Of a stretch of 42,735 nucleotides of DNA, positions 24,621 through 32,500 are shown in pieces. The position numbers and the translations under genes were made by a program. This DNA comes from Gemmatimonadota bacterium (lineage in GTDB: Bacteria; Gemmatimonadota; Gemmatimonadetes; Longimicrobiales; Gaopeijiaceae). Under the pieces are notes generated by a model. It was not told where the DNA came from. It did not search any database and was given only the letters and a program-made list of their open reading frames with translations. Every line of letters begins with the position of its first letter. The stretch's first letter is position 1. The DNA lies in assembly GCA_003248075.1 (NCBI GenBank), contig QJYK01000197.1, forward strand, positions 1 to 42,735, given 5' to 3'.

Positions 24621-24745
24621 GGGCGTTCTTTTCGTGGTTCGAGCGGGTACCTGGAAACCGGTCGGTCGCTTCCTACACGAACGTGGTCCCGAGGTTGCGG
24701 GAGACGGGGATCCGCGGCGCGGACGGCGCGATGGCGGGAGGCGCG

Positions 24746-25291
24746 CTACAGATCCAGACGCAGCACCTCGGGATACACCCGGCTCGACTCGCGCGCCCCG
24801 TCTGCATGGACGTTTTCCACCCTGAGCAACGCGACTTTCGCGGCCAACCCACCGCTGAAGCCGCCGAGGCGATGCTCGGCGGCGACCACGCGATGGCATG
24901 GGATGATGATCGGAATCGGGTTCGCACCCACCGCCTGACCGATGGCCCGCGCCAGCTCGGGGCGACCGATGGTCTGCGCCAGCGCACCGTACGTCGTGAG
25001 GCGGCCATACGGGACCTTCAGCAGCTCGGCATAGACCTCACGCTGGAAATCGGTCACCGCGTCGAGGTCGAGTGGAAGGTCGAAGGCGCGACGGGAACCC
25101 GCGAAGTAGTCGCGAAGCTGCCCCACCGCGCGGGCCAGCGTGGGCGGCCAGGCTTCGGGCGACTGCACATGCGCGTCCGTGGGAAGGCCCCCGAACTCCA
25201 CGCGTCGAACACCCTTGTTCGATACCCACACCGTGATGGGCCCGGCCGGCGAGTCCGGAAGATGAGCGGAATAGACATCGGACGCGTTCAC
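24746..25291 (-). CDS. ogt: methylated-DNA-[protein]-cysteine S-methyltransferase
   Basis: 181 residues from GTG 25291, whose first bases overlap the sufU stop (GTGA), so it is translationally coupled to the SUF operon. The active site is PCHRV (IIIPCHRVVAAEHRLGGFSGG); YGALAQTIGRP and RAIGQAVGANP precede it. The protein transfers alkyl groups from O6-alkylguanine to the cysteine in a suicide reaction. It has the N-terminal extension of Ogt/MGMT and no Ada domain. Confidence 0.93.
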   Translation of the reverse strand: MNASDVYSAHLPDSPAGPITVWVSNKGVRRVEFGGLPTDAHVQSPEAWPPTLARAVGQLRDYFAGSRRAFDLPLDLDAVTDFQREVYAELLKVPYGRLTTYGALAQTIGRPELARAIGQAVGANPIPIIIPCHRVVAAEHRLGGFSGGLAAKVALLRVENVHADGARESSRVYPEVLRLDL

Positions 25292-25740
25292 GGCTCAGCT
25301 CCTTTCGCGCTCCTCTTGAGGGCCTCCTGCAAGGCGTCGAAGCCCAAAAGCGCGCATTTTATGCGCACGGGGAACTTGCTCACGCCGGCCAGCGCACGCA
25401 GATCGCCCATGCTCGGGTCCCGCGACGCCTCGGCATCGCCGTGCATCATCTGCGTGAAGCGGGATGCCAGCGACTCCGCCTCGTCGAGCGAGCGTCCCTT
25501 GAGCAGGGTCGTCATCATGCTCACTGACGCCTGGGAGATGGAGCATCCGTGGCCCACGAAGCGGGCCTCGGCGATGTGATCGTCGTGCAGGCGTAGCTGG
25601 AGCCGGATCTCGTCCCCGCACACCGGATTCCGCATGTGAACCTCCACGGTACCGTCGGGAAGCTCACCCCTGTTCCGCGGGTTGCGGTAGTGCTCGAGGA
25701 TGAGCTGCTGGTACAACGAGTTCAGCGGCGGCGTTTCCAT
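25288..25740 (-). CDS. sufU: SufU/IscU-like iron-sulfur scaffold
   Basis: 150 residues. Three conserved cysteines in context: MRNPVCGDEIRLQL, VGHGCSISQAS and RIKCALLGFDAL, as in SufU, which receives persulfide sulfur from SufS. LYQQLILEHYRNPRN is the typical N-terminus. It follows sufS by 53 bases and overlaps ogt by four. Gram-positive-type SufU also binds zinc through these cysteines. Confidence 0.93.
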   Translation of the reverse strand: METPPLNSLYQQLILEHYRNPRNRGELPDGTVEVHMRNPVCGDEIRLQLRLHDDHIAEARFVGHGCSISQASVSMMTTLLKGRSLDEAESLASRFTQMMHGDAEASRDPSMGDLRALAGVSKFPVRIKCALLGFDALQEALKRSAKGAEP

Positions 25741-25793
25741 GTGCGCTGCAATGTAGGGTCGAGGACGCGCCGCGACAGGAGGGGAGGGGCGCG

Positions 25794-27023
25794 CTAGCCG
25801 AAGATGGTACGCACCGCTTCCAGCCCCTCGACGAGGCGGTCGACGTCGGCCCGCGTGTTGTACAGGTAGAACGATGCCCGCGCCGTCGCCGAGATACCGA
25901 AGTGCTTCATGACGAGCTGAGCGCAGTGGTGACCCGCGCGTATCGCGACTCCCTGGGAGTCGAGAATGGTCGAGATGTCATGGGGGTGCGCGTCACCCAT
26001 CGTGAAGGACACCACCGCGGAGCGCTCGTCGAGGGACTCGGGCCCGTAGACCCTCACGCCGGTCACCGCAGCCAGGCCCTCCAGGGCATAGCGCAGCACG
26101 TCGCGCTCGTGTTCGACAATGGCATCCATCCCCAACGCGCTAAGGTATTCCACGGCGGCACCCAGGCCCACGGCGCCCGCGATGTTCGGAGTGCCGGCCT
26201 CGAACTTGTGTGGCACGGGCGCCCAGCTGCTCATGTCACGCTCGACGGTATGGATCATTTCGCCGCCACCCTGCCACGGGCTCATCGAGTCGAGCAGCTC
26301 GCGGCGCGCCCAGAGGGCGCCGATCCCGGTGGGCCCGCACATCTTGTGCCCGCTGAGGGCGTAGAAATCCGCCCCGAGCTCGTGGACGTCGACCCTGGAG
26401 TGCACCGCGCCCTGGGCACCGTCCACGAGCACGAGCGCGCCGGCGGCCCTCGCCCGGGCCGCGACCTCTTTCACCGGATTCACCGTGCCCAGAGCGTTGG
26501 AGACCTGCCCGAGCGCGACCAGCCTGGTGCGTTCCGTGAGCAAGTGGTCGAGACCGTCGAGGATCAGGCGGCCCTGGTCATCGATCTCGATGTAGCGGAG
26601 CCTGGCACCCGTGCGACGCGCCAGCAGCTGCCACGGAACGATGTTGGAGTGGTGCTCGAGCACGGTGAGGAGGATCTCGTCGCCCTCCCGCACGTTGTCG
26701 AGCCCCCAGGCGTGGGCCACGAGGTTGATGGCTCCGGTGGTTCCGGTGGTGAAGACCACCTCGGCCGCGTCCGACGCGCCGATCCAGCGGGCCAGCTCGA
26801 GGCGTGCGCCCTCGTAGGCTTCGGTGGCGCGCCGGGACAGCTCATGGATGCCACGGTGGACATTCGCGTTGTCGTGTACCCAATAGGCGTCCAGCGCGTC
26901 GAGAACGGGTTGCGGCTTCTGCGAGGTCGCGGCGCTGTCGAGATAGACCAGCGGCCTACCGTTCACGGTCTCCGCGAGCGTGGGAAACTCGGCGCGCACG
27001 CGCCCCACATCGAGCCGGTGCAT
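25794..27023 (-). CDS. sufS: SufS cysteine desulfurase
   Basis: 409 residues from ATG 27023, which coincides with the last base of the Rieske gene; the frame extends upstream over that gene without support. Class V aminotransferase features: YLDSAATSQKPQPV, VFTTGTTGAINLVA, the PLP lysine in LSGHKMCGPTG and the persulfide cysteine in IRAGHHCAQLVMKHFG. It takes sulfur from cysteine for Fe-S assembly, producing alanine. Confidence 0.95.
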   Translation of the reverse strand: MHRLDVGRVRAEFPTLAETVNGRPLVYLDSAATSQKPQPVLDALDAYWVHDNANVHRGIHELSRRATEAYEGARLELARWIGASDAAEVVFTTGTTGAINLVAHAWGLDNVREGDEILLTVLEHHSNIVPWQLLARRTGARLRYIEIDDQGRLILDGLDHLLTERTRLVALGQVSNALGTVNPVKEVAARARAAGALVLVDGAQGAVHSRVDVHELGADFYALSGHKMCGPTGIGALWARRELLDSMSPWQGGGEMIHTVERDMSSWAPVPHKFEAGTPNIAGAVGLGAAVEYLSALGMDAIVEHERDVLRYALEGLAAVTGVRVYGPESLDERSAVVSFTMGDAHPHDISTILDSQGVAIRAGHHCAQLVMKHFGISATARASFYLYNTRADVDRLVEGLEAVRTIFG

Positions 27024-27331
27024 CAGACCTCCACGAAGACCTCGCCATCGCGGATCTCGACGGGGAAGGACTTGACCGGGCGCACCGCGGGCAGGCCCTT
27101 GTTGCGACCTGTGCACACGTCGAAACGCGCCCCGTGATAGATGCAGGTCAGATCATCGCCGTCGAGCTCCCCGTCACTGAGCGGGAACTCCTGATGCGAG
27201 CATTGATCCTCGAGCGCATAGATGTCGCCGTCCACGTTGGCCAGCACGACGGGCTGGCGTCCCACCATCACGCCCTTCAGGGTCCCGGCCGGGCACTCCG
27301 CAAGGCTCGCGACCCGTGTCCACTCCGCCAT
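27023..27331 (-). CDS. Rieske-type [2Fe-2S] protein
   Basis: 102 residues. The Cys-x-His and Cys-x2-His pairs are seen as CSHQEFPLSDGE and CIYHGARFDVCTGR, matching the ferredoxin-like Rieske subunit of non-haem oxygenases (also NirD-like). Its position between sufD and sufS, overlapping sufS by one base, is a recurring SUF arrangement in some phyla. It may donate electrons for cluster assembly; that is inference. Confidence 0.9.
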   Translation of the reverse strand: MAEWTRVASLAECPAGTLKGVMVGRQPVVLANVDGDIYALEDQCSHQEFPLSDGELDGDDLTCIYHGARFDVCTGRNKGLPAVRPVKSFPVEIRDGEVFVEV

Positions 27332-27341
27332 CTCGGCCCGC

Positions 27342-28685
27342 TCAGGCCTTGCGGGCGAGCTTCTGCTGGATGACGCGCGTCACCTTCTCGGACACGCCCC
27401 CCAGCGGAAGCCGCGACAGCACCTCCCCAAGGAATCCCAGCACCACCAGTCGCTCCGCCTGGACCCTGGGAAGCCCTCGGCTCTGGAGGTAGAAACGCGC
27501 CTCCTCGTCCAGCTCACCCACGGTGGCACCGTGACTGCACTTCACGTCGTCGGCCTCGATCTCGAGGTTGGGCAGCGAGTCGGCGCGCGCATGCGGTGAC
27601 AGCAGCAGGTTGCGGTTCGTCTGGTACGCGTCGGTGCGCTGGGCGCCGGGGTGCACGCGGATGATGCCCCGGAAGACAGCCCGACTCGCACCGTCGAGTG
27701 CGCCCTTGTAGAGCAGGTCGGAGCCCGCGTTCGGCGCGACGTGGTCCTGACTCGTGTTGAAGTCGAAGTGCTGGTCCTCGTCCCCGAAGTAGAGGCCGAG
27801 CATGTCCGAGTTCGAGCCGGGGCCGAGCAGCCGCGCGTTCAGATCCACGCGCGTGGTCGTCCCGCCCAGAGCGACGTTCAACGTGTCGAGCGTGGCGTCC
27901 CGGCCGGCAAGCGTGCGCTGCACCGACTGGTAGAAGGCGCCCTTCCCGAGTCGTTGCACCGCGACGTACTGGACCTGCGCACCATCCTGTGCGATCACCT
28001 CGACCGCGGACGACGTGAGCATCTGCGCATCGAAATCGTCCGACAGGACTTCGTCGACGTACGAGACCTGGCTCGCCGTCTCCGCCACGATGAGGGTGCG
28101 AGAGAACGAGGCCACGCCGGCCTCGCTGAACCAGCGTGTGATGCGGACGGGCGACTCCAACCGGACGCCGCGAGGCACGTACAGGAAGATCCCGTCGTTC
28201 CAGAGCGCCGCGTTCAACGCGGCGAACTTCCCTTCTTCCGGGGGTACGGCCTTGGTGGCGAGGTACTCCTTCACCAGGTGCGGATGAGACTCGATCGCGT
28301 CGTGTAGCGAGGCGAGCACAACACCCTTCCTGGCGAGCGACTCGTCGATGTCCGTGTGTACCACGTGCCCGTCGATGACGACCAGGTGGCCCGACGCCTC
28401 GCGGTCCTGGGCCATGGTCTCGCGCAGGCGCATCGGCCACGACGCGAAATCGTCCGCCGCGGGCGGCGCGTCACTTAGCCGCAGCACCTCCAGGTCGAGC
28501 TTCCGCCGCAGGTCCGTGTAGCGCCACTCCTCGAGCCGCGTCGACGGCATCGGCGTGCGCTCGTACACGTCCCACGCGTGGTCGCGCCGCTCACGCAGCC
28601 AGTTCGGCTCCTTGGCCGAAACGCGCCCGACCGCCGCGCCGTTGAGCGCCGAAGTCACCCCTTCCATGAGCCCCGTATCGTTCAT
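27342..28685 (-). CDS. sufD: SufD, Fe-S assembly protein
   Basis: 447 residues with the SufB/SufD beta-helix core: GIFLYVPRGVRLESPV, then RTLIVAETASQVSYVDE, DARLLGPGSNSDMLGLYFG and KCSHGATVGELDEEARFYLQSRG (the His/Glu region). It lacks the extra N-terminal region of SufB and forms SufBC2D with the neighbours. Spacing: 10 bases to the Rieske gene downstream, 150 bases to sufB upstream, where a palindromic element sits. Confidence 0.93.
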   Translation of the reverse strand: MNDTGLMEGVTSALNGAAVGRVSAKEPNWLRERRDHAWDVYERTPMPSTRLEEWRYTDLRRKLDLEVLRLSDAPPAADDFASWPMRLRETMAQDREASGHLVVIDGHVVHTDIDESLARKGVVLASLHDAIESHPHLVKEYLATKAVPPEEGKFAALNAALWNDGIFLYVPRGVRLESPVRITRWFSEAGVASFSRTLIVAETASQVSYVDEVLSDDFDAQMLTSSAVEVIAQDGAQVQYVAVQRLGKGAFYQSVQRTLAGRDATLDTLNVALGGTTTRVDLNARLLGPGSNSDMLGLYFGDEDQHFDFNTSQDHVAPNAGSDLLYKGALDGASRAVFRGIIRVHPGAQRTDAYQTNRNLLLSPHARADSLPNLEIEADDVKCSHGATVGELDEEARFYLQSRGLPRVQAERLVVLGFLGEVLSRLPLGGVSEKVTRVIQQKLARKA

Positions 28686-28729
28686 GAGCGACAGTTCTGG
28701 TTCCCTAGAAAAAGAACAAGAAAGTTCTG

Positions 28730-28837
28730 AGAGCGTTCAAATCGGATGCCAGAGCACCGGATTCCGAGACGTAGCGGCGCTACGTCGGAGTTAACGGAGC
28801 GGAGCCCAACGCAGCATGGCGCCGATTTCAACGCTCT
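28730..28837. repeat. 108-bp palindromic MITE/REP-like element between sufB and sufD
   Basis: Terminal inverted repeats AGAGCGTTCAAATCGG (28730-28745) and CCGATTTCAACGCTCT (28822-28837) match at 15 of 16 positions. Near the centre is a perfect 8-bp hairpin, GACGTAGC (28768-28775) / GCTACGTC (28779-28786), with a GGC loop. The right end lies against the sufB stop (TAG at 28838-28836), and the left end follows an AT-rich stretch before sufD. No coding capacity. A folded RNA here could adjust the sufB:sufD ratio. Confidence 0.65.
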
Positions 28838-30251
28838 AGCCCACCGACCCTTCCATCTCCAGCTCGATGAGCCGATTCAATTCCACGGCGTACTCGAGCG
28901 GCAGCTCCTTCGCGATCGGCTCGATGAACCCGCGCACGATCATCGCCATCGCCTCGTCTTCCGGGATGCCGCGGCTCGTCAGGTAGAAGAGCTGCTCCTC
29001 GCCGATCTTCGAGACCGAGGCCTCGTGGCCGACGTTCGCGTCGTTCTCCTCGATCTCGATGTAGGGATACGTGTCCGTGCGCGACGTGTCGTTGATGAGG
29101 AGCGCGTCGCACTCGACGTTCGAGCGGGCGTGGTGTGCGCCCTCGTGTACCTTGAGCAGCCCGCGGTACGACGAGCGGCCCGTTCCCTTCGAGATCGACT
29201 TCGACACGATCGAAGACGTAGTGCGTGGCGCCACATGGATCACCTTGCCACCCGTGTCCTGGTGCTGGCCGTTGCCCGCGTAGGCGATGGAAAGGATCTC
29301 GCCGTGCGCACCCTCGCCGATCAGGTAGCAGGACGGATACTTCATCGTCAGCTTCGACCCCAGGTTCCCGTCCAACCACTCCATGTGGGCGCCCTCGTGC
29401 ACCAGCGCCCGCTGGGTCACGAGGTTGTACATGTTGTTCGACCAGTTCTGGATGGTCGTGTAGCGGAAGCGGGCGTTCTTCTTCACCACGATCTCGATCA
29501 CGCCGGAGTGGAACGACTCGGTGCTGTAGACCGGCGCTGTGCATCCCTCGATGTAGTGCGCGTTCGCACCCTCGTCGACGACGATGAGGGTGCGCTCGAA
29601 CTGGCCCATGCGCTCCTGGTTCACGCGGAAGTACGCCTGCAGCGGGGTCTCCAGCTTCACGCCCTTCGGGATGTACACGAATGACCCGCCGGACCAGACC
29701 GCCGAGTTCATGGCCGCGAACTTGTTGTCGTGCGGCGGGATGACCGTGGAGAAGTACTCCCGGAACAGCTCGGGGTGGTTCTTGAGGCCGTCTTCGATCG
29801 AGTCGAAGATCACGCCCTTGGACGACCACTCCTCGCGCAGCGAGTGGTACACCATCTCGGACTCGTACTGCGCACCGACGCCGGCCAGGATCTTACGCTC
29901 GGCCTCGGGAATCCCGAGCTTTTCGAACGTGTCCTTGATCTCCTGCGGGACCTCGTCCCACGTGTGGCCCATGCGGTCCTGCGGTCGGACGTAGAAGTAG
30001 ATCTCGCTGAGCACGTCCTCGAGCCCGCGCAGGTCCCCGCCCCACGTGGGCATGGGCTTGGCCTGGTAGATCTTCAGCGCCTTGAGACGGAACGCGAGCA
30101 TCCACTCGGGCTCGTCCTTGTGCGCGGAGATCTGGCGCACGACCTCTTCGGACAGGCCCTTCTCCGCCTGGAAGACGGGCTTGGCGTCGGTCTTGAACCC
30201 GTACTTGTACTGGTCGAGGTCCAGACCCTGGATGACTTCATTCTGCGGCAT
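28836..30251 (-). CDS. sufB: SufB, Fe-S assembly protein
   Basis: 471 residues. Typical SufB elements are YKYGFKTD at the start, [56 protein letters not shown] and the C-terminal [21 protein letters not shown] with its conserved glutamates, plus [13 protein letters not shown]. It is the scaffold of the SufBC2D complex. The gene follows sufC by about 38 bases. Its stop codon is at the edge of the palindromic element. Confidence 0.95.
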   Translation of the reverse strand: MPQNEVIQGLDLDQYKYGFKTDAKPVFQAEKGLSEEVVRQISAHKDEPEWMLAFRLKALKIYQAKPMPTWGGDLRGLEDVLSEIYFYVRPQDRMGHTWDEVPQEIKDTFEKLGIPEAERKILAGVGAQYESEMVYHSLREEWSSKGVIFDSIEDGLKNHPELFREYFSTVIPPHDNKFAAMNSAVWSGGSFVYIPKGVKLETPLQAYFRVNQERMGQFERTLIVVDEGANAHYIEGCTAPVYSTESFHSGVIEIVVKKNARFRYTTIQNWSNNMYNLVTQRALVHEGAHMEWLDGNLGSKLTMKYPSCYLIGEGAHGEILSIAYAGNGQHQDTGGKVIHVAPRTTSSIVSKSISKGTGRSSYRGLLKVHEGAHHARSNVECDALLINDTSRTDTYPYIEIEENDANVGHEASVSKIGEEQLFYLTSRGIPEDEAMAMIVRGFIEPIAKELPLEYAVELNRLIELEMEGSVG

Positions 30252-30289
30252 GGTCGATCCTTCGTTCCTGACGGACGTCCTCTCCGACT

Positions 30290-31072
30290 TCAGGCGCTCT
30301 GCACGGCCTCGTGCTCACGCCAGCTCTTGTAGCCCTCCTCCTCCAGCGCGATCGCGACGTCGGGCCCGCCCGACCGGACGATCTTGCCGTCCACCATCAC
30401 GTGGACGTAGTCGGGCTTGATGTGCTCGAGCAGTCTTTGGTAATGGGTGATCAGCAGCACCGTCATCTCCGGGTTTTCGACGGTCAACTTGTTCACCCCG
30501 TTCGACACGACCTTGAGCGCGTCGATGTCGAGCCCGGAATCGGTCTCGTCCATAACCGCGAGCGTGGGCCTCAGCACGGCCATCTGGAGGATCTCGTTTC
30601 TCTTCTTCTCTCCGCCCGAGAAGCCTGCGTTCACGTGCCGCTCGGCGAAGGTCGGGTCCACGTCCAGAAGCTCCATCCGCTCGAGGAGCACGTCCTGGAA
30701 GTCGAACAGGTCCAGCTCCTCGCCTTCGGGAAGGTGGGCCTGCACGGCAGTGCGGAGGAAATTCGCGATGGAGACGCCGGGGATGTCCACCGGATATTGG
30801 AAGGCCAGGAAGATGCCGGCCCGCGAACGCTCGTCGGGCTCCCGGTCCAGGATGTCCTCCCCCTTGAACGACACCGCGCCGGCCGTGACCTCGTAGCCGG
30901 GATGGCCGGCCAAAACCTTGGCCAGGGTGCTCTTTCCTGATCCGTTGGGGCCCATGATCGCATGGATCTCCCCCGCTCCGAGCTCCAGGTCCACCCCGCG
31001 CAGGATCTCGAGATCGTCCTCCGCCACCTTGGCATGGAGACCGCTGATCTTCAGAATGGGAGCGTTGCTCAT
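30290..31072 (-). CDS. sufC: SufC, ABC-type ATPase of Fe-S assembly
   Basis: 260 residues from ATG 31072; the frame extends much further upstream through the divergent lipase gene and that part is a shadow. Walker [10 protein letters not shown], signature [12 protein letters not shown], Walker B ending [16 protein letters not shown], and the D-loop region are present. It hydrolyses ATP to drive conformational change in SufB-SufD. First gene of the suf operon. Confidence 0.96.
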   Translation of the reverse strand: MSNAPILKISGLHAKVAEDDLEILRGVDLELGAGEIHAIMGPNGSGKSTLAKVLAGHPGYEVTAGAVSFKGEDILDREPDERSRAGIFLAFQYPVDIPGVSIANFLRTAVQAHLPEGEELDLFDFQDVLLERMELLDVDPTFAERHVNAGFSGGEKKRNEILQMAVLRPTLAVMDETDSGLDIDALKVVSNGVNKLTVENPEMTVLLITHYQRLLEHIKPDYVHVMVDGKIVRSGGPDVAIALEEEGYKSWREHEAVQSA

Positions 31073-31114
31073 CGAGTCCTCATCGGCGCGTGGATCGCCG
31101 GGCGTGGGGCCCGG

Positions 31115-31142
31115 CTTATCAAGAATGATTCTCGGTTTCAAA
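31115..31142 (-). promoter_or_regulatory. suf operon promoter with palindromic operator
   Basis: In an AT-rich pocket 43-70 bases before sufC, the minus strand reads TTGAAA then GATAAG, spaced 15 bases (a short but possible sigma-70 promoter). Between them is the 11-bp perfect palindrome AGAAT-G-ATTCT (31122-31132). Its surroundings match the 7-1-7 Fur consensus at about 9 of 14 positions. An IscR/SufR-type site is equally possible; no regulator gene is in the window. Confidence 0.45.
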
Positions 31143-31169
31143 CCTAGACGGGGGTCCCCCGAGAGGCAA

Positions 31170-32096
31170 GTGGACGAAACCGCCGAAAACGTCGCCCGGG
31201 GTGGCCGCACGCCGGTCCCCGAAGAAGGGGGGTCGGGTACCCCCGAGCCGCTCCCCGGGTCCCTCGGATCGGAACCGTGGCTGGTGCTCGGCGGCGGAGG
31301 GTTGAAGGGGCTCGCACACATCGGTGCGATCAGGGCCGTCGTGGAAGCCGAGGTCCGCATTGGCGGCATCGTGGGAACGAGCATCGGGGCGTTGATCGGG
31401 GCCATCTGGTCGGCCGGCACGGGGTGGCGGGAGATGCGCGAAGCGGCACGCGCGCTACGGAAGGAGGACATCATCCGCGTGAACCGCCGGGCGGTCCTGT
31501 TCAACGGAATCCGCCAGCCGAGCGTCTTCCGCGGCGACACGCTGCGGGAGTACCTGGAACGGCTCCTGCCGGAGGGAGGCTGGAGCGCGCTGAGGGTGCC
31601 CCTGCTCGTCAACGCCGTCGACTTGGCCACGGGGCGTACCGAGTGGTTCGGCCCCGGGGCGCGCACCGACCTCCCCCTCGTCGACGTGGTCTATGCGTCC
31701 TCGGCACTGCCCGTATTCTATCCACCGCTCGTCGAGGGCGGACGCGCCTATGTGGACGGCGGCGCCGAGCATCCGATCGGCGTGGCCCGCGCCAGGGCGG
31801 CGGGCGCGTCCGGTCTCATCGCGGTGGACGTGGGGTCGGGCGAGACCGGAGATGCCGAGACGATCCTGGCAAAGGGGATGCTCGCGGTGCACCAACGGAT
31901 CTTCGCCATCATGACCTATCGGCGGAGGCGCGAGGCCGTCGACGGCTGGGCCGGTCCGCCCCTCGTCTACGTGCGCCCGCGTCTCGAGGGATACGGGACC
32001 TTCGACTTCGGGCACGTGGAGTACTTCGTCGAGGAAGGGTATCGGGCCACCCGAGAAGCGCTCGGCCGTGGAAACGCTTCCCCCCCGCCCACGTAG
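31170..32096 (+). CDS. patatin-like phospholipase
   Basis: 308 residues from GTG 31170, preceded by GAGAGG; the frame runs upstream into sufC antisense and was cut there. Oxyanion-hole glycine cluster VLGGGGLKGLAHIG, nucleophile GTSIGAL (GxSxG) and catalytic aspartate DGGAEHPIG are the patatin serine-aspartate dyad. It probably hydrolyses phospholipid or acylglycerol. No clear signal peptide; cytosolic or membrane-associated. Divergent from sufC, with which it shares a 97-base gap. Confidence 0.9.
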   Translation: MDETAENVARGGRTPVPEEGGSGTPEPLPGSLGSEPWLVLGGGGLKGLAHIGAIRAVVEAEVRIGGIVGTSIGALIGAIWSAGTGWREMREAARALRKEDIIRVNRRAVLFNGIRQPSVFRGDTLREYLERLLPEGGWSALRVPLLVNAVDLATGRTEWFGPGARTDLPLVDVVYASSALPVFYPPLVEGGRAYVDGGAEHPIGVARARAAGASGLIAVDVGSGETGDAETILAKGMLAVHQRIFAIMTYRRRREAVDGWAGPPLVYVRPRLEGYGTFDFGHVEYFVEEGYRATREALGRGNASPPPT

Positions 32097-32104
32097 GCAA
32101 GCGC

Positions 32105-32500
32105 ATGGTAAGCTCCCGACGACGGACCATGGGCAAGCGCGTGTCGACGAGGCTGGTGCTGTCCACCTTCATGCTCCTGGCGGGGTGCGGCGACGAGCCG
32201 AGCGGCCCCGGGACGCTCACCGCTACCCTGGTGTCGCCCAACGGGGCTGAGGGCTCGGCGCTGGTCGTTCTGTACGGACAGGGTCTGGGCGCGGTGCGGC
32301 CGATCGAGGGCAGCGTGTTCAGCCGTGAGGCCGGGGACACGCTTCGGGTCGTGGTCGTGAATCCCGACGGGGGGCCGCTGCGCTTCACGGTGACGGTCGA
32401 CGACATCACCCGCATGCCGACTGCGGCCGTGCTCGAGGTGGCGGACACCGAGGACCGATTGCGCACCCTGGCGGGCTATACCGTGGAGATCACTCGATGA
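32105..32500 (+). CDS. small lipoprotein coupled to M6 protease
   Basis: 131 residues from ATG 32105 (ATG 32129 also possible). A lipobox LLAGC lies at about residues 24-28 (STFMLLAGCGDEPSGPG). The mature part is a beta-rich ~100-residue domain (LTATLVSPNGAEGSALVVLYG, TLRVVVVNPDGGPLRF). Family not recognised. Its TGA overlaps the ATG of the metalloprotease gene (ATGA), suggesting a paired role, perhaps as an anchor or chaperone for it. Confidence 0.75.
   Translation: MVSSRRRTMGKRVSTRLVLSTFMLLAGCGDEPSGPGTLTATLVSPNGAEGSALVVLYGQGLGAVRPIEGSVFSREAGDTLRVVVVNPDGGPLRFTVTVDDITRMPTAAVLEVADTEDRLRTLAGYTVEITR

Noticed and set aside
28730-28837. rho-independent terminator after sufB
   Set aside because: The outer 16-bp arms are 76 bases apart and there is no T-run; the gene order needs transcription to continue into sufD. 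A MITE/REP-like element explains it better.
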